This document shows positions 52,226 to 61,653 of a DNA stretch of 64,000 bases, piece by piece (the stretch's first letter is position 1; every line of letters starts with the position of its first letter). The stretch is taken from assembly GCF_900107755.1 (NCBI RefSeq), contig NZ_FNQR01000015.1, positions 1 through 64,000 of the forward strand, written 5' to 3'. Origin of the DNA: Thalassobacillus cyri (GTDB lineage: Bacteria > Bacillota > Bacilli > Bacillales > Halobacillaceae). The position numbers were made by a program, and so were the translations under genes. The notes beneath the pieces are model-generated. The model searched no databases. It was not told the origin of the DNA and worked only from the letters and a program-made list of their open reading frames with translations.

Positions 52226-52490
52226 ATTGTCTAAGGAAATTATAAAAATTGATGGTTGTCGATAACCCTTTTTAGTGCTGCATCCAGCTCCAGCGCCTAC
52301 CCGCTCGAGGTCTTAAGCCACTCCTCTCTGTGATTAGGAAAACTCGGCTTATCGCCAATGGTTTATGCCAATGCCATAGTTTTACTTATACTTTAAACCT
52401 TTATTAAATTTAATTGGAATGAAAGTACAAAAAACGTCACGGCGAGGGTTGGCTTAAGCTTGTCGGGGATAAGCAAGGTGCTTGCGCTTT
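52226..52490 (+). repeat. Interspersed noncoding repeat, family 1, copy B
   Basis: The shorter, uninterrupted version of the copy at 42765-43150. Here the core hairpin is degraded (TCGCCAATGG/TGCCAATGCC). It ends at the yusN stop codon, so an insertion or recombination may have fixed the C-terminus of that protein. Confidence 0.75.
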
Positions 52491-52494
52491 CGTT

Positions 52495-52824
52495 CTACCC
52501 TCCATAAGGGAGCTGGTTTTTATACCCGCTGAACTGCTGATAAGACTGCTGAAGTTTTTGCTGATCAGCAGCTTCTAAACTATACCAGCCTTTTTTGAAC
52601 ATGAGGTTATACATATCCCTCTGACAATCCTGTGTTTCTTTGAAAATGGTGGCCAAGTCGTTATAGAGGTTTTGGTTGCTCGCTTCATTCAAAGCTACAT
52701 TATAGGAGGCCGTCATGTACTTTTCCGTAGATAATTGATCATTGACGTAGTCCCGTTCATTCATTTGGGGTGTTTTAGGTACGTTTGTTTCAGGGTTTTG
52801 AACTTTTTGGCTTTGTGGATTCAA
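52495..52824 (-). CDS. yusN: CotF-like spore coat protein (YusN)
   Basis: 109 aa: Gln/Pro/Asn-rich N-terminus, then NDQLSTEKYMTASYNVALNE, FKETQDCQRDMYNLMFKKGW and a short Tyr/Gln tail. This is the helix-pair CotF core. In B. subtilis yusN sits beside fadM, exactly as here, so it is assigned to that gene. The stop lies at the border of repeat copy B. Confidence 0.85.
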   Translation of the reverse strand: MNPQSQKVQNPETNVPKTPQMNERDYVNDQLSTEKYMTASYNVALNEASNQNLYNDLATIFKETQDCQRDMYNLMFKKGWYSLEAADQQKLQQSYQQFSGYKNQLPYGG

Positions 52825-52841
52825 TTTTTATCTCACTCCTC

Positions 52842-53102
52842 TTAGTTTAACGGTTGGGATTGATCGTTCAAATGTTGCAAAATCTTATCATAATGACGTT
52901 GATGCATCTGTCCTGCCTGTTCCAAAGCAGCCTGCAGTTCAGGATCCTGACACTGCTGGGCGTAAAAGTGTGCTTTTTTGCAGGCGTTCAAGTTCCAGGA
53001 GAGCATATCCGTAATATAAAGTTGATCTTTTCCACTTACCATATTAGGCGGCTGTGGCATAGGCTGTGCCTGCTGCATACCAGGCTGGTTTTGCTGTTGC
53101 AT
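52842..53102 (-). CDS. Second CotF-like spore coat protein
   Basis: 86 aa: low-complexity N-terminus (QQQNQPGMQQAQPMPQPPN), then KDQLYITDMLSWNLNACKKA, a helix pair with AQQCQDPELQAALEQAG and QMHQRHYDKILQHL. Related to its neighbour (17-base gap) and to CotF/YhcQ-type coat proteins. GGAGGT ribosome site. Endospore formation is supported by the pair. Confidence 0.8.
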   Translation of the reverse strand: MQQQNQPGMQQAQPMPQPPNMVSGKDQLYITDMLSWNLNACKKAHFYAQQCQDPELQAALEQAGQMHQRHYDKILQHLNDQSQPLN

Positions 53103-53274
53103 AACATTACCTCCTTGTTAGTTGTCAGGATTATTTTGTCCCAATCAGCTTTTACTATGAGGAAATGAAGGAGAAATCGAGTAATATTTACATTAACTAA
53201 TATTTTTTCCAGTTTTTCGATTATTTTTGCGAAATATTACCCACTTTCTGAGAAAAATGATAGAATAATAATGT

Positions 53275-53288
53275 GATAACGATTACAA
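53275..53288 (+). promoter_or_regulatory. Candidate cre site before fadM
   Basis: TGATAACGATTACA, 13 of 14 matches to the cre consensus, 52 bases before the proline dehydrogenase gene. Catabolite control of proline or fatty-acid use is plausible. Confidence 0.5.
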
Positions 53289-53339
53289 GTTGAAATTTTC
53301 ACATAATTAGATAAAAAGTCTGGTGTAGGGGGATACATC

Positions 53340-54257
53340 ATGGAGCAATTGTTGCGTAATTTCTTTCTATTTTTATCGAAAAATAAATTCTTCACTAAAA
53401 TGGCTAAAAGGTACGGTTTACGATTCGGGGCAGCGAGGTTTGTTGCAGGAGAGACTATTGCTGATGTGGTTGAGTCAATACGAAAATTGAACGCAAAAGG
53501 AATGGCCGTCACCGTGGATCATTTAGGAGAATTCATTGACAGTCAGGAAGAAGCACGAGCTGCTGCGGATGAATGTATAGAAGCAATCAAAGCTATCTCC
53601 AGCAACGGGCTGGATTCCCAGGTATCTTTGAAAATGACATCGATGGGGTTGGATATCTCCCATGAATTGGTAATGGAGAACATGCGACGGATTCTCCAGG
53701 CGGGTAAAGAACATGATGTTTTTGTGACCATAGATATGGAAGATTTCGAGCGCTGCCAAAAAACAATCGATATATTCAAAGAGCTCCGTAAAGAATATGA
53801 CAATGTCGGTACCGTGCTGCAAGCTTATTTATACCGGACAGTAGAGGATATCGAGGATCTCGATCAATACAACCCTAACTTACGGCTCGTCAAAGGGGCC
53901 TACAAGGAGTCTCCTAAGGTGGCTTTTCCGGAAAAAAAAGACGTGGATGACAACTTCAAAAAAATCATTAAGAAACATTTATTGAATGGCAACTATACCG
54001 CAGTAGCCACCCATGATGAGGCTATGATTGAATACACAAAAGAGATAGTGAAAAAACATAATATCCCAAATGACCTATTCGAGTTCCAGATGCTGTACGG
54101 TATAAGGGTCGAGCGTCAGGAAGAATTAGTCGATGAAGGCTACAAAATGCGTGTCTATGTACCTTACGGAAACGATTGGTATGGTTTTTATATGCGTCGT
54201 CTTGCTGAACGGCCTGCCAACGTAGCCTTTGTATTGAAAGGTATAATGAAGAAATGA
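53340..54257 (+). CDS. fadM: Proline dehydrogenase (FadM/PutM type)
   Basis: 305-aa FAD enzyme with an (alpha/beta)8 barrel. AVTVDHLGEF, VSLKMTSMGLDI, MEDFERCQKTIDI, LVKGAYKESPKVAFP, TVATHDE-like VATHDEAMI and C-terminal YVPYGNDWYGFYMRRLAERP (Arg pair binding proline carboxylate) are diagnostic. In B. subtilis the same gene next to fadN is called fadM. Oxidises proline to pyrroline-5-carboxylate; whether it also serves fatty-acid degradation is unclear. Confidence 0.93.
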   Translation: MEQLLRNFFLFLSKNKFFTKMAKRYGLRFGAARFVAGETIADVVESIRKLNAKGMAVTVDHLGEFIDSQEEARAAADECIEAIKAISSNGLDSQVSLKMTSMGLDISHELVMENMRRILQAGKEHDVFVTIDMEDFERCQKTIDIFKELRKEYDNVGTVLQAYLYRTVEDIEDLDQYNPNLRLVKGAYKESPKVAFPEKKDVDDNFKKIIKKHLLNGNYTAVATHDEAMIEYTKEIVKKHNIPNDLFEFQMLYGIRVERQEELVDEGYKMRVYVPYGNDWYGFYMRRLAERPANVAFVLKGIMKK

Positions 54258-54282
54258 CGGGAAAGTAAGTGGACTTTTTGGA

Positions 54283-54325
54283 AAGACCCGCAGGGAGGCA
54301 TGCACCAGCACGCGGGTCGTTTTCC
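54283..54325 (+). terminator. fadM terminator
   Basis: GACCCGC...GCGGGTC hairpin with a long loop, followed by GTTTTCC. Weak. Confidence 0.5.
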
Positions 54326-54431
54326 TCTCCAGTTTCCCCTTATGATCGAAAGAGAACCAGGTAAGCAAAAAGTGGCACGCCCTTCCTGTTAAATTTTAAA
54401 AGAAAATTTTTCCTCAGTTTTATAAAAACGA

Positions 54432-54525
54432 TTGCGAAATATCTGAAAATAATTTATAGTAAGAATAGATGTTGATAGGTGACTATCTTATTTTTTTAGC
54501 TCTAAAATGAATGAGTATTCATTCA
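54432..54525 (+). promoter_or_regulatory. fadNAE promoter and FadR operator
   Basis: TTGCGA (54432-54437), 17-base spacer, TATAGT (54455-54460). Downstream at 54508-54525 the perfect-arm dyad TGAATGA-GTAT-TCATTCA matches the TetR-type FadR box of Bacillus. FadR is released by long-chain acyl-CoA. Confidence 0.85.
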
Positions 54526-54545
54526 AAAAGATAGGGGGAAATTCA

Positions 54546-56945
54546 ATGAATCGTAAAATCAAGCGCGCAGCCGTATTAGGTTCTGGTGTTATGGGGGCCG
54601 GTATTGCTGCTCACTTGGCCAATGTAGGAATTCCGACTTTAATGTTGGATATTGTGCCACGTGAACTGACGGACAAGGAAAAGAAGCAAGGATTAACATT
54701 AGAAGATACTGCTGTACGAAACCGGATTGCAGCAATGAACAAGCAGGGATTGTTGAAACAGAAACCTTCCCCATTAACAAGTAAAGAGAACCTGGATATG
54801 ATCCAAGTCGGTAATATGGAAGACGATATGGAAAAATTATCAGAAGTGGACTGGGTAATCGAAGTTGTTGTCGAAAATCTGGATATTAAAAAGAAAGTTT
54901 ATACACAAGTCGATGAATTTCGTAAGCCTGGGTCAATCATCAGCTCCAATACCTCAGGAATTTCTATAGAAGCGATGGCAGAAGGACGTTCGGATGATTT
55001 TCAGAAGCACTTTCTAGGAACCCATTTCTTCAATCCGCCAAGATATTTGAAATTGTTGGAAGTAATCCCGACTAAGAAGACAGATGCAGATGTTGTGGCA
55101 TTCATGAAGAAATTTGGAGAGGATGTTCTCGGCAAAGGTGTAGTCGAAGCAAAAGATACACCGAACTTTATTGCTAACCGAATCGGTACTTATGGGTTGC
55201 TCATCACAGTCCGTGAAATGCTCGAAAAAGGTTACACTGTCGGTGAAGTTGATTCTGTTACGGGGCCGATGATCGGGCGTCCTAAAAGCGCGACATTCCG
55301 TACTCTTGATGTAGTGGGTCTCGATACTTTCATACATGTAGCGAATAACGTATATGAGAAAGTTGAAGGAGAAGAAAAGAAGGTATTCGAAGTTCCAGAA
55401 TTCATGAAAAAAATGCAGGAAAAAGGATGGCTGGGATCAAAGAGCGGGCAAGGATTCTTCCTTAAGAAAAAAGGAGAAAAAGGAAGCGAAATATACGAGT
55501 TGAATCCAGAAACGCTTGAGTATGAAGAACGCAAAAAATTAAAGACCCAATCTACGGAGATGGCAAAACAAGAAAAAGAGTCGAAACGAAAGTTAAAAGC
55601 TCTTGTTTCAGCCAAAGGGGACCGTGCTGGTGACTTGATATGGTCTATAGTCAGTCCGGTACTAGTTTACTCAGCCGAGCTGCTTGGAGATATAGCCGAT
55701 GACATCCCTTCCATAGATGAAGCCATGCGATGGGGGTTCGGTTGGGAAATAGGTCCATTTGAAATGTGGGATGCCATAGGAGTCGAGAAGTCAGTTGAAC
55801 GGATGAAAGAAGAAGGTATTTCTGTACCTGGTTGGGTTGACGAAATGCTGGCATCTGGTAATAAGCATTTTTATAAAAAAGAAAATGGAAACGTTTACTA
55901 CTACCATATTGGTGACTATAAGCAAAAGAATTTCAATAAAAAAGAAATCAATTTAAAACGTTTGAAAGAAACAAAGGATGTCATCAAGAAGAATGCCGGT
56001 GCCAGCTTGATTGACCTTGGAGATGGGGTAGCGGGTCTGGAATTCCATTCTCAAAGCAACGCCATCGGCATGGATATCATCCAAATGATCAATGATGCAA
56101 TCGAAGAGGTAGATCAGAATTTTGAAGGGCTTGTTATCGGAAATCAGGGCAAAAACTTCTGTGTGGGTGCCAACTTAGGAATGATGTTGATGGAAGCGCA
56201 GGACTACAATTTCTTTGAAATCGAGTTAGTCGTTAAGAAATTCCAGGATGCGATGATGAACATCAAGTATTCCGATAAACCTGTCATTACTGCTCCATTC
56301 GGAATGACATTAGGCGGCGGCGCTGAGGTTTGCCTGCCTTCCAGCGCGATACAGGCTTCACAAGAAACCTATATGGGTCTTGTGGAAGCTGGAGTAGGAC
56401 TAATTCCTGGAGGTGGAGGAAATAAAGAGCTTTATTTGAAGCATCTACGGAATATTCCTCAAGGTATCGACTTTGATTTACAAAAAGTGGCGAATGCTGT
56501 TTTTGAAAAAATAGCAATGGCGAAAGTATCTACTTCTGGAGAAGAGGCAAGGGAAAATGGATTCCTGGATCAACAGGATGCAGTGAGTGTCAATGGAGAC
56601 CATTTGCTTCATGACGCCAAGCAAAAAGTTCTGGGGCTTGCAAGGTCAGGATACCGTGCACCAAAACGTACTAAGTTCCCTGTTGTCGGTGAGCAAGGGT
56701 ATTCCACAATGCTGCTGGGAGCGAAATCGCTAGGTCTTGGTGGCTATGCTTCTGACCATGATCTCAAAATTGCGGAAAAGCTTGCGTTTGTTTTAGCGGG
56801 AGGACGCCTGAAGGAAGGAACGCTTGTTGATGAGCAATACTTGCTCGATCTAGAACGGGAGGCCTTCTTAAGCCTGATCGGTGAACCTAAAACACAACAG
56901 CGTATGCAGCATATGCTCTTAAAAGGAAAACCGCTACGTAACTAA
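54546..56945 (+). CDS. fadN: 3-hydroxyacyl-CoA dehydrogenase / enoyl-CoA hydratase FadN
   Basis: 799-aa multifunctional beta-oxidation enzyme. NAD-binding AVLGSGVMGAGIAAHLANVG (6-25), dehydrogenase motif GTHFFNPPRYLKLLEVIPTK, and a C-terminal crotonase domain (about 490-690; NFCVGANLGMML and TLGGGAEVCLPSSAI). The dehydrogenase-first order is the Bacillus FadN arrangement, reversed from E. coli FadB. ATG 54546 has AGGGGGA upstream; 54507 would put the FadR box inside the gene. Confidence 0.95.
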   Translation: MNRKIKRAAVLGSGVMGAGIAAHLANVGIPTLMLDIVPRELTDKEKKQGLTLEDTAVRNRIAAMNKQGLLKQKPSPLTSKENLDMIQVGNMEDDMEKLSEVDWVIEVVVENLDIKKKVYTQVDEFRKPGSIISSNTSGISIEAMAEGRSDDFQKHFLGTHFFNPPRYLKLLEVIPTKKTDADVVAFMKKFGEDVLGKGVVEAKDTPNFIANRIGTYGLLITVREMLEKGYTVGEVDSVTGPMIGRPKSATFRTLDVVGLDTFIHVANNVYEKVEGEEKKVFEVPEFMKKMQEKGWLGSKSGQGFFLKKKGEKGSEIYELNPETLEYEERKKLKTQSTEMAKQEKESKRKLKALVSAKGDRAGDLIWSIVSPVLVYSAELLGDIADDIPSIDEAMRWGFGWEIGPFEMWDAIGVEKSVERMKEEGISVPGWVDEMLASGNKHFYKKENGNVYYYHIGDYKQKNFNKKEINLKRLKETKDVIKKNAGASLIDLGDGVAGLEFHSQSNAIGMDIIQMINDAIEEVDQNFEGLVIGNQGKNFCVGANLGMMLMEAQDYNFFEIELVVKKFQDAMMNIKYSDKPVITAPFGMTLGGGAEVCLPSSAIQASQETYMGLVEAGVGLIPGGGGNKELYLKHLRNIPQGIDFDLQKVANAVFEKIAMAKVSTSGEEARENGFLDQQDAVSVNGDHLLHDAKQKVLGLARSGYRAPKRTKFPVVGEQGYSTMLLGAKSLGLGGYASDHDLKIAEKLAFVLAGGRLKEGTLVDEQYLLDLEREAFLSLIGEPKTQQRMQHMLLKGKPLRN

Positions 56946-56978
56946 TCATCACCAATCTACTCAAAGGGGGAAGGAAAT

Positions 56979-58154
56979 GTGAAAGAAGCAGTAATTGTTG
57001 CAGGGGCACGCACCCCGGTTGGCCGAGCAAAAAAGGGGGCGCTCGCCAATACAAGACCAGATGACTTAGCCGCATTAACAATAAAAGAAACGTTGAGTCG
57101 GGCAGGTAATTATGATGGGGATATCGATGACGTCATTATAGGCTGTGCGATTCCTGAAGCAGAGCAAGGGATGAATATGGCGAGAAATATCGGAGCATTA
57201 GCCGGTTTATCTCATACCATCCCAGGAATCACTATAAACCGATACTGTTCTTCGGGATTGCAAAGTATCGCTTATGCTTCAGAAAGAATCATGCTTGGAC
57301 AGAGCAATTCTATTATTGCTGGTGGGGCGGAATCCATGAGTATGGTTCCTGTCCCCGGCCATGTAATCAAACCCAACATAGAAATAGTTGAAAATGCACC
57401 GGGATATTACATGTCGATGGGACATACGGCAGAAGAAGTAGCAAACCGTTTCCAGATTTCCCGTGAAGACCAGGATGCCTTTGCTGTAGAGAGTCATCGC
57501 CGTGCAGCAGCAGCTATTGAGGCGGGTAGATTTGAAGACGAAATCGTCCCTGTGGAAGTGACAGACCGGGTTCTCGGTTCCAATAATAAAGTTAAAGAAA
57601 CGACCAAATTGTTTACTCAAGATGAAGGAGTCCGTCCAGGAACGACACAAGAGGTACTTGCAAAACTGAAACCTGCATTTTCCTTAAAGGGAACAGTAAC
57701 CGCAGGTAACTCTTCACAAATGAGTGACGGGGCTGCATCTGTGTTAGTAATGGATAAGGAAAAAGCAGAAGCGGAAGGGTTGAAACCTCTTCTTAAGTTC
57801 CGATCTTTCGCTGTTGCAGGTGTAGAGCCTGAAATCATGGGGGTGGGCCCAATTGCTGCGATTCCAAAGGCTTTGAAACTCGCAGGCTTGGAGCAATCTG
57901 ATATCGGTCTGTTTGAACTGAACGAAGCATTTGCTTCTCAATCCTTGCGTGTCATTCGTGAGCTGGGGCTCGATACAGATAAAGTCAATGTCAACGGAGG
58001 TGCAATAGCGCTGGGACATCCACTTGGCTGTTCCGGTACGAAACTTACACTTACCTTGATGCATGAGATGAAACGCCGCAACGAACAGTTTGGTGTCGTA
58101 ACCATGTGTATTGGTGGCGGAATGGGTGCTGCTGGAGTATTTGAATTATTATAA
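56979..58154 (+). CDS. fadA: Acetyl-CoA C-acyltransferase (thiolase) FadA
   Basis: 391-aa thiolase releasing acetyl-CoA. Active Cys in [15 protein letters not shown] (about 92), the His/Cys pair in [14 protein letters not shown] (about 347-378) and [13 protein letters not shown] at the end. GTG start with AAGGGGGAAGG upstream. Lies 34 bases after fadN and 15 before fadE. Confidence 0.96.
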   Translation: MKEAVIVAGARTPVGRAKKGALANTRPDDLAALTIKETLSRAGNYDGDIDDVIIGCAIPEAEQGMNMARNIGALAGLSHTIPGITINRYCSSGLQSIAYASERIMLGQSNSIIAGGAESMSMVPVPGHVIKPNIEIVENAPGYYMSMGHTAEEVANRFQISREDQDAFAVESHRRAAAAIEAGRFEDEIVPVEVTDRVLGSNNKVKETTKLFTQDEGVRPGTTQEVLAKLKPAFSLKGTVTAGNSSQMSDGAASVLVMDKEKAEAEGLKPLLKFRSFAVAGVEPEIMGVGPIAAIPKALKLAGLEQSDIGLFELNEAFASQSLRVIRELGLDTDKVNVNGGAIALGHPLGCSGTKLTLTLMHEMKRRNEQFGVVTMCIGGGMGAAGVFELL

Positions 58155-58169
58155 GAGGAGGAAAACAAA

Positions 58170-59951
58170 ATGAGTGAAACGAAAGAAAAAATGTTTAAAG
58201 GCGGCGGATTTTTAATCGAGGATGTTGCAGCAGAAGATGTCATTACCCCTGAAGACTTCACGGATGAACACTGGATGATCGCCAAAACAACCGAAGACTT
58301 TGTTTTAGGAGAAGTGGTTCCTAAAATTGATAACCTTGAAAACCATGAATTCGAACATTCTGTGGATCTGTTGAAAAAAGCCGGTGAACTAGGTTTGCTT
58401 GGTGTCGATGTTCCGGAAGAATACGGTGGACTTGGTTTAGATAAAATCAGCTCTTCTTTGATTACAGAAAAGTTCTCTCGCGCTGGCGGCTTTTCGGTAA
58501 CACATGGGGCCCATGTAGGAATCGGCTCATTGCCAATTGTATTTTTTGGTAATGATGAACAAAAGCAAAAATATTTGCCGAAGCTTGCGACTGGGGAATT
58601 GATTGCAGCGTATGCGTTGACGGAGCCTGGTTCTGGTTCTGATGCTCTAGGTGCTAGAACAACAGCAAAATTGAATGAAGCTGGCACACATTATGTATTG
58701 AATGGGGAAAAACAGTGGATTACAAACTCTGCTTTTGCTGATGTGTTCGTTGTTTATGCAAAAATTGATGGCGACAAATTTACAGCTTTCATTGTAGAAA
58801 GGGACTATAAAGGTGTCTCCACGGGTCCTGAAGAAAAGAAGATGGGAATCAAGAGTTCATCCACACGTACATTAGTTTTGGAAGACGCAGAAGTTCCTGT
58901 AGAGAATGTACTTGGTGAAATCGGACGCGGTCACGTCATTGCTTTCAACATTTTAAATGTAGGTCGCTACAAGCTTGCTATTGGCGGAGTTGGTGGTTCT
59001 AAACGCGCGATCGAACTTGCTGTAAAATATGCAAATGAACGTAAACAGTTCCAAACACCGATCTCCAGCTTTTCATTAATCCAGGAAAAACTTGCTTCTA
59101 TGGCAGTCAACACATACGCTAATGAAAGTTCTGTCTACCGCACAGTCGGTCTTTTTGAACAAAGCATGGGAAAACTGTCTGAAGAACAACTTAAAGATGG
59201 TAAAGAAGTAGCGAAAGTAATCGCGGAATATGCCATAGAATGTTCATTGAATAAAGTATTCTGTACCGAATTGCTGGACTTTACAGCTGATGAAGCTGTA
59301 CAGATTCACGGTGGTTACGGGTTCATGCAAGAGTATGAAGTGGAGCGTATTTATCGCGATTCCCGAATCAACCGGATTTTTGAAGGCACCAATGAAATTA
59401 ACCGGATGATTGTTCCTGGAACACTATTGAAAAAAGCAATGAAAGGTGAACTTCCATTATTGCAAAAAGCTCAGTCCCTACAAGAAGAATTAATGATGAT
59501 GATGCCTGAAGAGCCAGGTACAGAGCCATTAGAGCAAGAGAAGTATTTAGTGAAAAATGCTAAGAAGATTGCGCTGGTAGCGGCTGGTCTCGCTGCTCAG
59601 AAGTATGGCGAAAAACTAGAGAAAGAGCAAGAATTACTTGTCAATATCGCTGATATCGTTGCTGAAATTTACAATATGGAATCAGCATTGCTTCGTACCG
59701 AAAAAGCGATGAACAAGTCTGCAGAAAAAGCTCAGCAAAAACTTCTATATACACAAGTTTATGTGCAGGAAGCATTCAATCGTATAGAAGCGCATGCGAA
59801 GGAAACATTAATCGCTTCAGAAACAGGAGATACTTTACGCATGATGCTTGGGGCACTTAAGAAATTAACCCGTCACACACCAACAAACGTTATTGCGAAA
59901 AAACGTGAAATTGCAGCGAACTTAATTAAAGAAGAAAAATACATCGTATAA
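58170..59951 (+). CDS. fadE: Acyl-CoA dehydrogenase FadE
   Basis: 593-aa FAD enzyme catalysing the first beta-oxidation step. [15 protein letters not shown] and [15 protein letters not shown] bind FAD and substrate; [20 protein letters not shown] and [13 protein letters not shown] carry the catalytic base region. The 200-residue C-terminal extension beyond the standard ACAD fold is typical of the Bacillus FadE/YusJ group. Last gene before a terminator. Confidence 0.96.
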   Translation: MSETKEKMFKGGGFLIEDVAAEDVITPEDFTDEHWMIAKTTEDFVLGEVVPKIDNLENHEFEHSVDLLKKAGELGLLGVDVPEEYGGLGLDKISSSLITEKFSRAGGFSVTHGAHVGIGSLPIVFFGNDEQKQKYLPKLATGELIAAYALTEPGSGSDALGARTTAKLNEAGTHYVLNGEKQWITNSAFADVFVVYAKIDGDKFTAFIVERDYKGVSTGPEEKKMGIKSSSTRTLVLEDAEVPVENVLGEIGRGHVIAFNILNVGRYKLAIGGVGGSKRAIELAVKYANERKQFQTPISSFSLIQEKLASMAVNTYANESSVYRTVGLFEQSMGKLSEEQLKDGKEVAKVIAEYAIECSLNKVFCTELLDFTADEAVQIHGGYGFMQEYEVERIYRDSRINRIFEGTNEINRMIVPGTLLKKAMKGELPLLQKAQSLQEELMMMMPEEPGTEPLEQEKYLVKNAKKIALVAAGLAAQKYGEKLEKEQELLVNIADIVAEIYNMESALLRTEKAMNKSAEKAQQKLLYTQVYVQEAFNRIEAHAKETLIASETGDTLRMMLGALKKLTRHTPTNVIAKKREIAANLIKEEKYIV

Positions 59952-59995
59952 GCTGCTGTTAAAGGTATAGGGGGTCACCACACGTACGGACTAAG

Positions 59996-60030
59996 CAAGA
60001 CCGACTGCAACAGTAGCCGGTCTTGTTTTT
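59996..60030 (+). terminator. fadNAE terminator
   Basis: CAAGACCG...CGGTCTTG hairpin followed by TTTTTATTT. Confidence 0.9.
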
Positions 60031-60168
60031 ATTTAACGAATTATAATAGAGGCAAAAGAATGCCGTTCCATCATTTAGCTGATCTGCTCTATAAAGAAAG
60101 CTCTATTAAGTGTTGTTGTTTATTTTCATAAGAAGTTTATGCCACTAATGGACGTATTACGGAACACT

Positions 60169-60391
60169 CGATTTCGAGATATTTATCTGAATAACGGTCC
60201 GGTGGGGAACGACTCTCTTTCCGCGGACATGTGCTGAGCCTCATCAGACTTCGTCTTCCAGGGTCTCACCTGTCATATTCATCCCGCACGCAGGGCTTTA
60301 GCCCGAGGAAGCTTGCCAGGAATGCGAGATGCTTCCTAGGCCATTCCTTTCCTTTCCTCTCCCGGTAACGGACCCCACCATCTCGAAACTG
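60169..60391. repeat. MITE-like noncoding repeat (family 2, copy 2)
   Basis: About 223 bp between ATTTCGAGA and TCTCGAAACTG. Shares with copy 1 (38933-39163) a GGTGGGGAACG/CTTTCCG start, CATGTG-TGAGC, and CATATTCATCCC. It separates fadE from yusI. No coding potential. The remaining bases from 60031 to 60545 show nothing else. Confidence 0.7.
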
Positions 60392-60545
60392 ATTCTTCAG
60401 CAAACGGGAGCCTATCCGTAAAATCAACACTTGATTTAACAGAGTATTTAAGAAAAATAATGATTCCGCTTTCCCTGTTTAATGAAATGTATTCCAAGGT
60501 TGTGATAGAATATAGGCATGGTAAATCATAAGGGGGAGAGAGCTT

Positions 60546-60902
60546 ATGGCAGTAACCTTTTATTGGTATCCACAGTGTGGAACTTGTAAAAAAGCAAAAA
60601 AGTGGCTGGATGAGAATGACGTAGAATATGAAACCGTACATATCGTCGAAAATCCGCCTAATCAAACTCAGCTGCAGGATTACATAGATAAAAGCGGCAT
60701 TCCTGCGAAAAAGTTTTTTAATACAAGTGGAAAAAAGTATCGTGAGCTGGGAATGAAGGATAAGCTTAAGGAAGCAAGTGAATCTGAAATGGTGGAATGG
60801 TTAGCATCAGATGGTATGTTGATCAAAAGGCCGATCGTTACAGATGGAAAACAGGTGACGGTAGGTTTTAAAGAGTCCGTTTTCGAGAATACTTGGAAAT
60901 GA
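60546..60902 (+). CDS. yusI: ArsC/Spx-family protein YusI
   Basis: 118 aa thioredoxin-like fold. TFYWYPQCGTCKKAKKWLDE has the CxxC of Spx-type proteins. KFFNTSGKKYRELGMKDKL and MLIKRPIVTDGKQVTVGFKE complete the ArsC-like pattern. It lacks the C-terminal RNA-polymerase-contact part of true Spx, so it is called YusI by order (before gcvH). Role unknown. Confidence 0.88.
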   Translation: MAVTFYWYPQCGTCKKAKKWLDENDVEYETVHIVENPPNQTQLQDYIDKSGIPAKKFFNTSGKKYRELGMKDKLKEASESEMVEWLASDGMLIKRPIVTDGKQVTVGFKESVFENTWK

Positions 60903-61001
60903 TGCAGTAGGGAATGAGCATATCATTGGCATTAAAGGCAAAAAGCTTTTATGTTAATAATGCAGCTTAATTATAATAATTATAATTTGGAGGGATTAGT
61001 C

Positions 61002-61385
61002 ATGAGTTTACCAAAAGATCTAAGTTATTCTGAAGAGCACGAATGGGTAAAAACAGAGGGAGAAAAAGTACGTATCGGAATCACTGACTTCGCACAATCC
61101 GAACTTGGAGATATTGTTTTCGTTGAATTGCCTGAAGTCGGAGATGAGTTGGAAGCGGACGAGCCATTTGGTAGTGTAGAATCTGTCAAGACAGTTTCTG
61201 AGCTATATGCCCCAGTTAGTGGTAAAGTGGTGGAAGTGAACGAGGAACTGGAAGACAGTCCGGAGTTTGTCAATGAATCCCCCTACGAAAAAGCATGGAT
61301 GGTTATCGTGGAACCTTCTGATAAATCAGAAATGGACGAACTGATGACTGCTGAACAATATGAGGAAATGATTTCAGAAGACTAA
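61002..61385 (+). CDS. gcvH: Glycine cleavage system H protein
   Basis: 127-aa lipoyl carrier. [20 protein letters not shown] opening and [18 protein letters not shown] with the lipoylated Lys near residue 63. In Bacillus, GcvH also relays octanoyl/lipoyl groups to other complexes. ATG 61002 has TTGGAGGG 6 bases away, so the longer 60951 start is rejected. The gcvP and gcvT genes are not in the window. Confidence 0.96.
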   Translation: MSLPKDLSYSEEHEWVKTEGEKVRIGITDFAQSELGDIVFVELPEVGDELEADEPFGSVESVKTVSELYAPVSGKVVEVNEELEDSPEFVNESPYEKAWMVIVEPSDKSEMDELMTAEQYEEMISED

Positions 61386-61426
61386 TTTTATTCTCATTGG
61401 GAACTCTATACATAAGGGGTGACCTG

Positions 61427-61576
61427 ATGGATAAAATGAATAAAACCAATAATTTCACTTCAAAAAAAGCTGCCGAAAAAATTGGCAGACAGCGCCAGCT
61501 TGCAAACAAAACAACAAAACAAGAGGCGCCTAAAGTCCGCCAATATGTAGATTGTGATGATGGCGGCTGGTGTTGA
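61427..61576 (+). CDS. Small basic protein with Cys-rich end (49 aa)
   Basis: MDKMNKTNNFTSKKAAEKIG start, Lys/Arg/Gln-rich centre, end YVDCDDGGWC. AAGGGGTG ribosome site and a terminator behind it. Its place between gcvH and yusF corresponds to yusG in B. subtilis, but the sequence does not allow an identity claim. The terminal CDDGGWC is an unusual possible metal or redox motif. Confidence 0.6.
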   Translation: MDKMNKTNNFTSKKAAEKIGRQRQLANKTTKQEAPKVRQYVDCDDGGWC

Positions 61577-61594
61577 ATAATCGTTAGTTAACCT

Positions 61595-61630
61595 CAGACC
61601 ATGCTATCATCAAAGCATGGTCTGTTTTAC
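61595..61630 (+). terminator. Terminator
   Basis: CAGACCATGCT-ATCATCAA-AGCATGGTCTG hairpin followed by TTTTA. Confidence 0.88.
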
Positions 61631-61653
61631 TAAGTGACCGGGTGGGATTCCAG

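Noticed and set aside
60336-60665. 109-codon minus-strand ORF over yusI and repeat copy 2
   Set aside because: Crosses the end of a noncoding repeat and the antisense of a clear ArsC-like gene.
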